Source: Viscum album
Lineage: Eukaryota > Streptophyta > Magnoliopsida > Santalales > Viscaceae
Reading direction: 5' to 3'
Assembly (NCBI GenBank): GCA_963277665.1
Contig: OY728163.1
Coordinates: forward strand, 1,903,282,644 to 1,903,346,643
DNA: 64,000 nucleotides
A model generated the notes under the pieces. It was not told where the DNA came from. It saw only the letters and a list, made by a program, of their open reading frames with translations, and did no database searches. Numbering within the stretch: the first letter of the stretch is position 1; each line of letters starts with the position of its first letter. Positions 61,071 through 64,000 of the stretch are shown here, in pieces. The position numbers and the translations under genes are program-made.

Positions 61071-62024
61071 AGAAATATTTAAATCATAATTTATTACTTC
61101 AAATGCATCAAATATTACTTTATTACAGATATAAATTTATTCTTTAACTTCTTTAGTGTCTTACAACCAGCTGATTATACTTTGATTACACTTATATTTG
61201 ATCAATTGAATATTAATAAATGTTATATTACATTTTTATCATCATTATAACTTAATTTTATGTAATAATGTATTAGGGTATCTTTCACAATCATATGGTC
61301 ATAGAAGATCCACTCTATTGTAGTAATATTGAAGTTATATGATGAAATTATTACATATAGTTTTATGGATGGATAATGTACTATGATAGGACACACAGTA
61401 TATAGAAATTCTGGTGTGAGTACTCATAAGAGGATGATTCTTCCTCTCATGAAGTTCACACTTAGTAATCTCCATGATGGTAGAATATGAGAACAAACTT
61501 TCCAGTAGGAATTCCACTTGTTTTCGTGTCATTAGGGATTTTAATATGTGAGAATGTGTAATATTCCTATGACTTTAATATTATCACCGATGTATATCAC
61601 GACTGACACACTTCTATTTACTAACCAAAACTATCAAGTCATATGTTGGTGGGAAATATGGTACATTGGGTGAGTCATAAATGACATGTTATTGATGGAT
61701 AAATTGATGATGAATTTTCCCTTTTATATTTATCATTGATTATATCTCATCTATTTGGTTTTAAAAAAATGTCTCATTAAATTTCATGGAAATGGTTTAA
61801 TGACATATTTATTTCAGATATTCAAAGAGAAAAATATTGAGCATATGGGTTGATGAGACAAATGTGAAACCTCTTTGATGAGATATTGAGATAAAGGGAA
61901 TATATTACACAAAAAACAATTGTATGTTGTGTTAAACATTGTGAAATTTAGTTCTTTATATTGGATTCCTTGAACCATTTTTAGATATTAATCATCTAAT
62001 TTATACAAGCCTTCCCAATGCTAC
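61071..62024. other. Probable Copia-D gag side, unreadable
   Basis: Position suggests decayed gag on the minus strand. A 65-codon minus frame (61335-61532) contains FLLESLFSYSTIMEITKCEL, which I could not match with confidence to gag. No primer site or LTR end for Copia-D was found. Confidence 0.4.
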
Positions 62025-62638
62025 TGAGAAGGAATCCTAGAAGGAAACACAATAAGTGTTTTTATTAGTCTCAACTAATTATATTTGAATTTAATTATTA
62101 AAATAAATATTATTCTCAATACTGAAGAATAATTTTATTCATGTTTTATCTATTGAAAATATTTATTGATTAATAAATTATTTAAATAAATATTTATTCT
62201 GGTATTAAATAAATTTCAAATAGTTTGAATAGACTAAGACCACATCTAGTGATAAATATTAATTTATCAGCTGATAAAATAATATTTGTTATTATGCAAG
62301 TTAGCATGCACATCATAAAATAATAATAATAATATTATTATTATTTGGAATGGTTTTAATAAAGGTTATAATATTAATTAGGGTTAAGTGCACAATTAAA
62401 TAATATATTGACCTAAACCCTAGCTATATAAATAAAATGTTTTATCTATTATGTAGTGTTAATATAAAATTGATAATTGAGAGTTATTCCACAGAACAGA
62501 ATTCTCTCTCAAAATTTCCTCCTCTCCTCCTCTCAATAATTAAAACAATTACTTCAAGCTTGAAGGACTATATAGTGATCCTATAAAAATATTCAAGACA
62601 ATTTATTCCCCACACTATCAATAAAAAAATCTGTGTCA
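62025..62638 (+). repeat. Copia-F LTR (plus strand)
   Basis: It starts TGAGAAGGAATCCTAGAAGG and ends CTGTGTCA at 62638, about 614 bp. A TATA box (AGCTATATAAATAAAA) is at 62422-62437, followed by a C/T-rich leader (TTCCTCCTCTCCTCCTCTC, 62516-62534). A primer-site-like sequence follows two bases later, so this looks like a 5' LTR whose interior would run to the right. The start is chosen by resemblance to common copia LTR starts and is uncertain. Confidence 0.55.
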
Positions 62639-62640
62639 TT

Positions 62641-62653
62641 CGGAGATCAGAGG
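62641..62653 (+). other. Copia-F primer-binding site (candidate)
   Basis: CGGAGATCAGAGG resembles TGGTATCAGAGCC, with ATCAGAG fully kept, and lies two bases after the LTR end. A perfect 8-bp hairpin (TTTGAATC/GATTCAAA) is just downstream at about 62661-62687. Confidence 0.45.
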
Positions 62654-64000
62654 AGCATGTTTGAATCACCGCTAGAGGGATTCAAACATTGATCCTCTTA
62701 AAATAACAAAGGAAATATAAAAACCTATTTTTGGAAGATAAAAACATCAATTATTAAAGTATCAAAAGTTGAGGTAATTAATTTTTTCAGTTTAAAATAA
62801 ATTAATTATAAATTTAACATGTATGGTCCTCTATTGGGGTTTCAAGAAACACTAAATTAAAAAAATTAATTTAACACCCACCAATTGTACTGACACTATT
62901 CCTAGAACCTTTAAAGATGTATTAGAGAATTCACTTTTCAATTTTATAATTATTTATTTCGTTTTTGATATATTTTTTCAATAGTGGTTATATTTTAATT
63001 TAAAAAACTATTCATTCTTTAATCATATTATTTAAATTAACATACATTGAATATTTTAATTTATTCATTCAATTTTAAACATTTCTTATGTCTTAAAATA
63101 AATAAATAATGACTAGATATTCCATTCAGATGTGTCAAGGAATTTTTCTAGGTATCATAAAATTACACCATTTTTAGCCATAATACACATCGGGTACTCA
63201 AGTGCACTACACAAGGCAATATCATGGGATACATAACACAAAGAGTAGTAATTACAAGCATTGTATTTATTAAAAATCACGTGTAGACTTGGTAAACCTA
63301 GAACATGACACATAAGATTACATGATGTTTATTTAGTGTACACATCTTTTAGTCTACATGGTTTAGTGAAAAAATTATCAAAACCACTGTCGTCAGATAC
63401 ACGGTCAAAACCACATGATACTGATATCTTGGATCATTAATGAAGTATATTACATGTATCCAGTATACAAGGAGTTTATTTTACTAATAATCACTTCAAA
63501 AATACAGGTTGAGTTGCTAAGTGAGTTATAAAGACAAAACAATGAGAGAAACACAGTGTATAGTTGGATTGTTCTTGTTGTGTAATCTCGTCTATGATGA
63601 ACATGTCGAGTTTTTGAGATGGTTTCATAGACACATCGAAAGAAAAAAACACATCATGTAGTTTTTTATTATATGCCTTGTAGTTCTACTGAGGAATGTG
63701 CCAAAGCCCTAGTCTTGTACCCTGGAAACAAGGAAACCGAGATACATGGAATGTAGTTGGAAAGTACACACTGTGTCATCTCACAATAAAGGATAGAATT
63801 AAAATTACATGAGATTGCTAATTTCAGCATGAGAACATTATTATATTGACTGCATACTATTTTTTCTCACAATTTAATAATGGTTTTAAATAATTTTAAA
63901 TTATTAACTAATTTATTATAGTAATATATAATTATTGGTTCTTCCATTTTTTTCCCATGAATGCATTTATGGTGGGTATCTCTAAGAGTATTTATATAGT
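62654..64000. other. Unclassified DNA at the right edge
   Basis: No coding motif was recognised. 62700-63110 is AT-rich. From about 63120 the base composition rises and CpG returns (for example near 63190, 63280, 63390, 63600), which suggests a different, younger repeat that begins here and may leave the window. Confidence 0.4.

Noticed and set aside
1..64000. tRNA, rRNA, CRISPR or prokaryotic features
   Set aside because: No cloverleaf boxes, rRNA motifs or spacer-repeat arrays were seen; the sequence is clearly plant nuclear repeat DNA.

Overview
The window looks like intergenic DNA from a large, transposon-rich flowering-plant genome. It is very AT-rich, by eye roughly 70-75%, and I see no intact host gene. 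The evidence is plant Ty1/copia and Ty3/gypsy LTR retrotransposons with initiator-Met tRNA primer sites, a CACTA (En/Spm) TNP2 transposase of the plant type, and heavy decay. Many sense codons have become stops in ways that fit C-to-T deamination (CAA/CAG/CGA to stop, TGG to TAG/TGA). I cannot name the species; a monocot is possible but not shown. No open reading frame longer than about 170 codons exists, and nearly all are chance frames.

Layout. 1-3125: AT-rich, no gene. 3126-4957: minus-strand copia remnant (Copia-E: LTR, PPT, end of RNase H). 4965-7640: plus-strand gypsy piece (end of integrase, PPT, about 1.8 kb LTR, then a primer-binding site). 7645-15494: Copia-A, a complete but decayed element with two LTRs and a 5-bp target duplication, inserted into the gypsy interior. 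18036-19989: primer site and LTR of a minus-strand gypsy element. 21619-28582: Copia-B, with two LTRs about 630 bp long. 29700-37140: minus-strand CACTA TNP2 transposase, split by a gypsy solo LTR (31822-36422) that itself holds a second solo LTR (32000-35029). 44230-46520: Copia-C pol, minus strand; an LTR with primer site at 50851-52603 may be its 5' end. 57255-61070: Copia-D pol, minus strand, with its reverse transcriptase interrupted by a 1,034-bp GC-rich, CpG-rich insertion (58450-59483) flanked by an 11-bp direct repeat. 62025-62653: LTR and primer site of a sixth copia element that runs towards the right edge.

How the parts relate. Almost everything recognisable is LTR-retrotransposon or CACTA sequence in nested layers. 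Insertions date each other: the CACTA element is older than the solo LTR in it, which is older than the LTR inside that; Copia-D is older than the GC-rich island. The island is the strongest candidate for something undescribed. It is compositionally foreign, keeps its CpGs, has a precise target duplication, shows no terminal inverted repeats, and matches no family I recognise.
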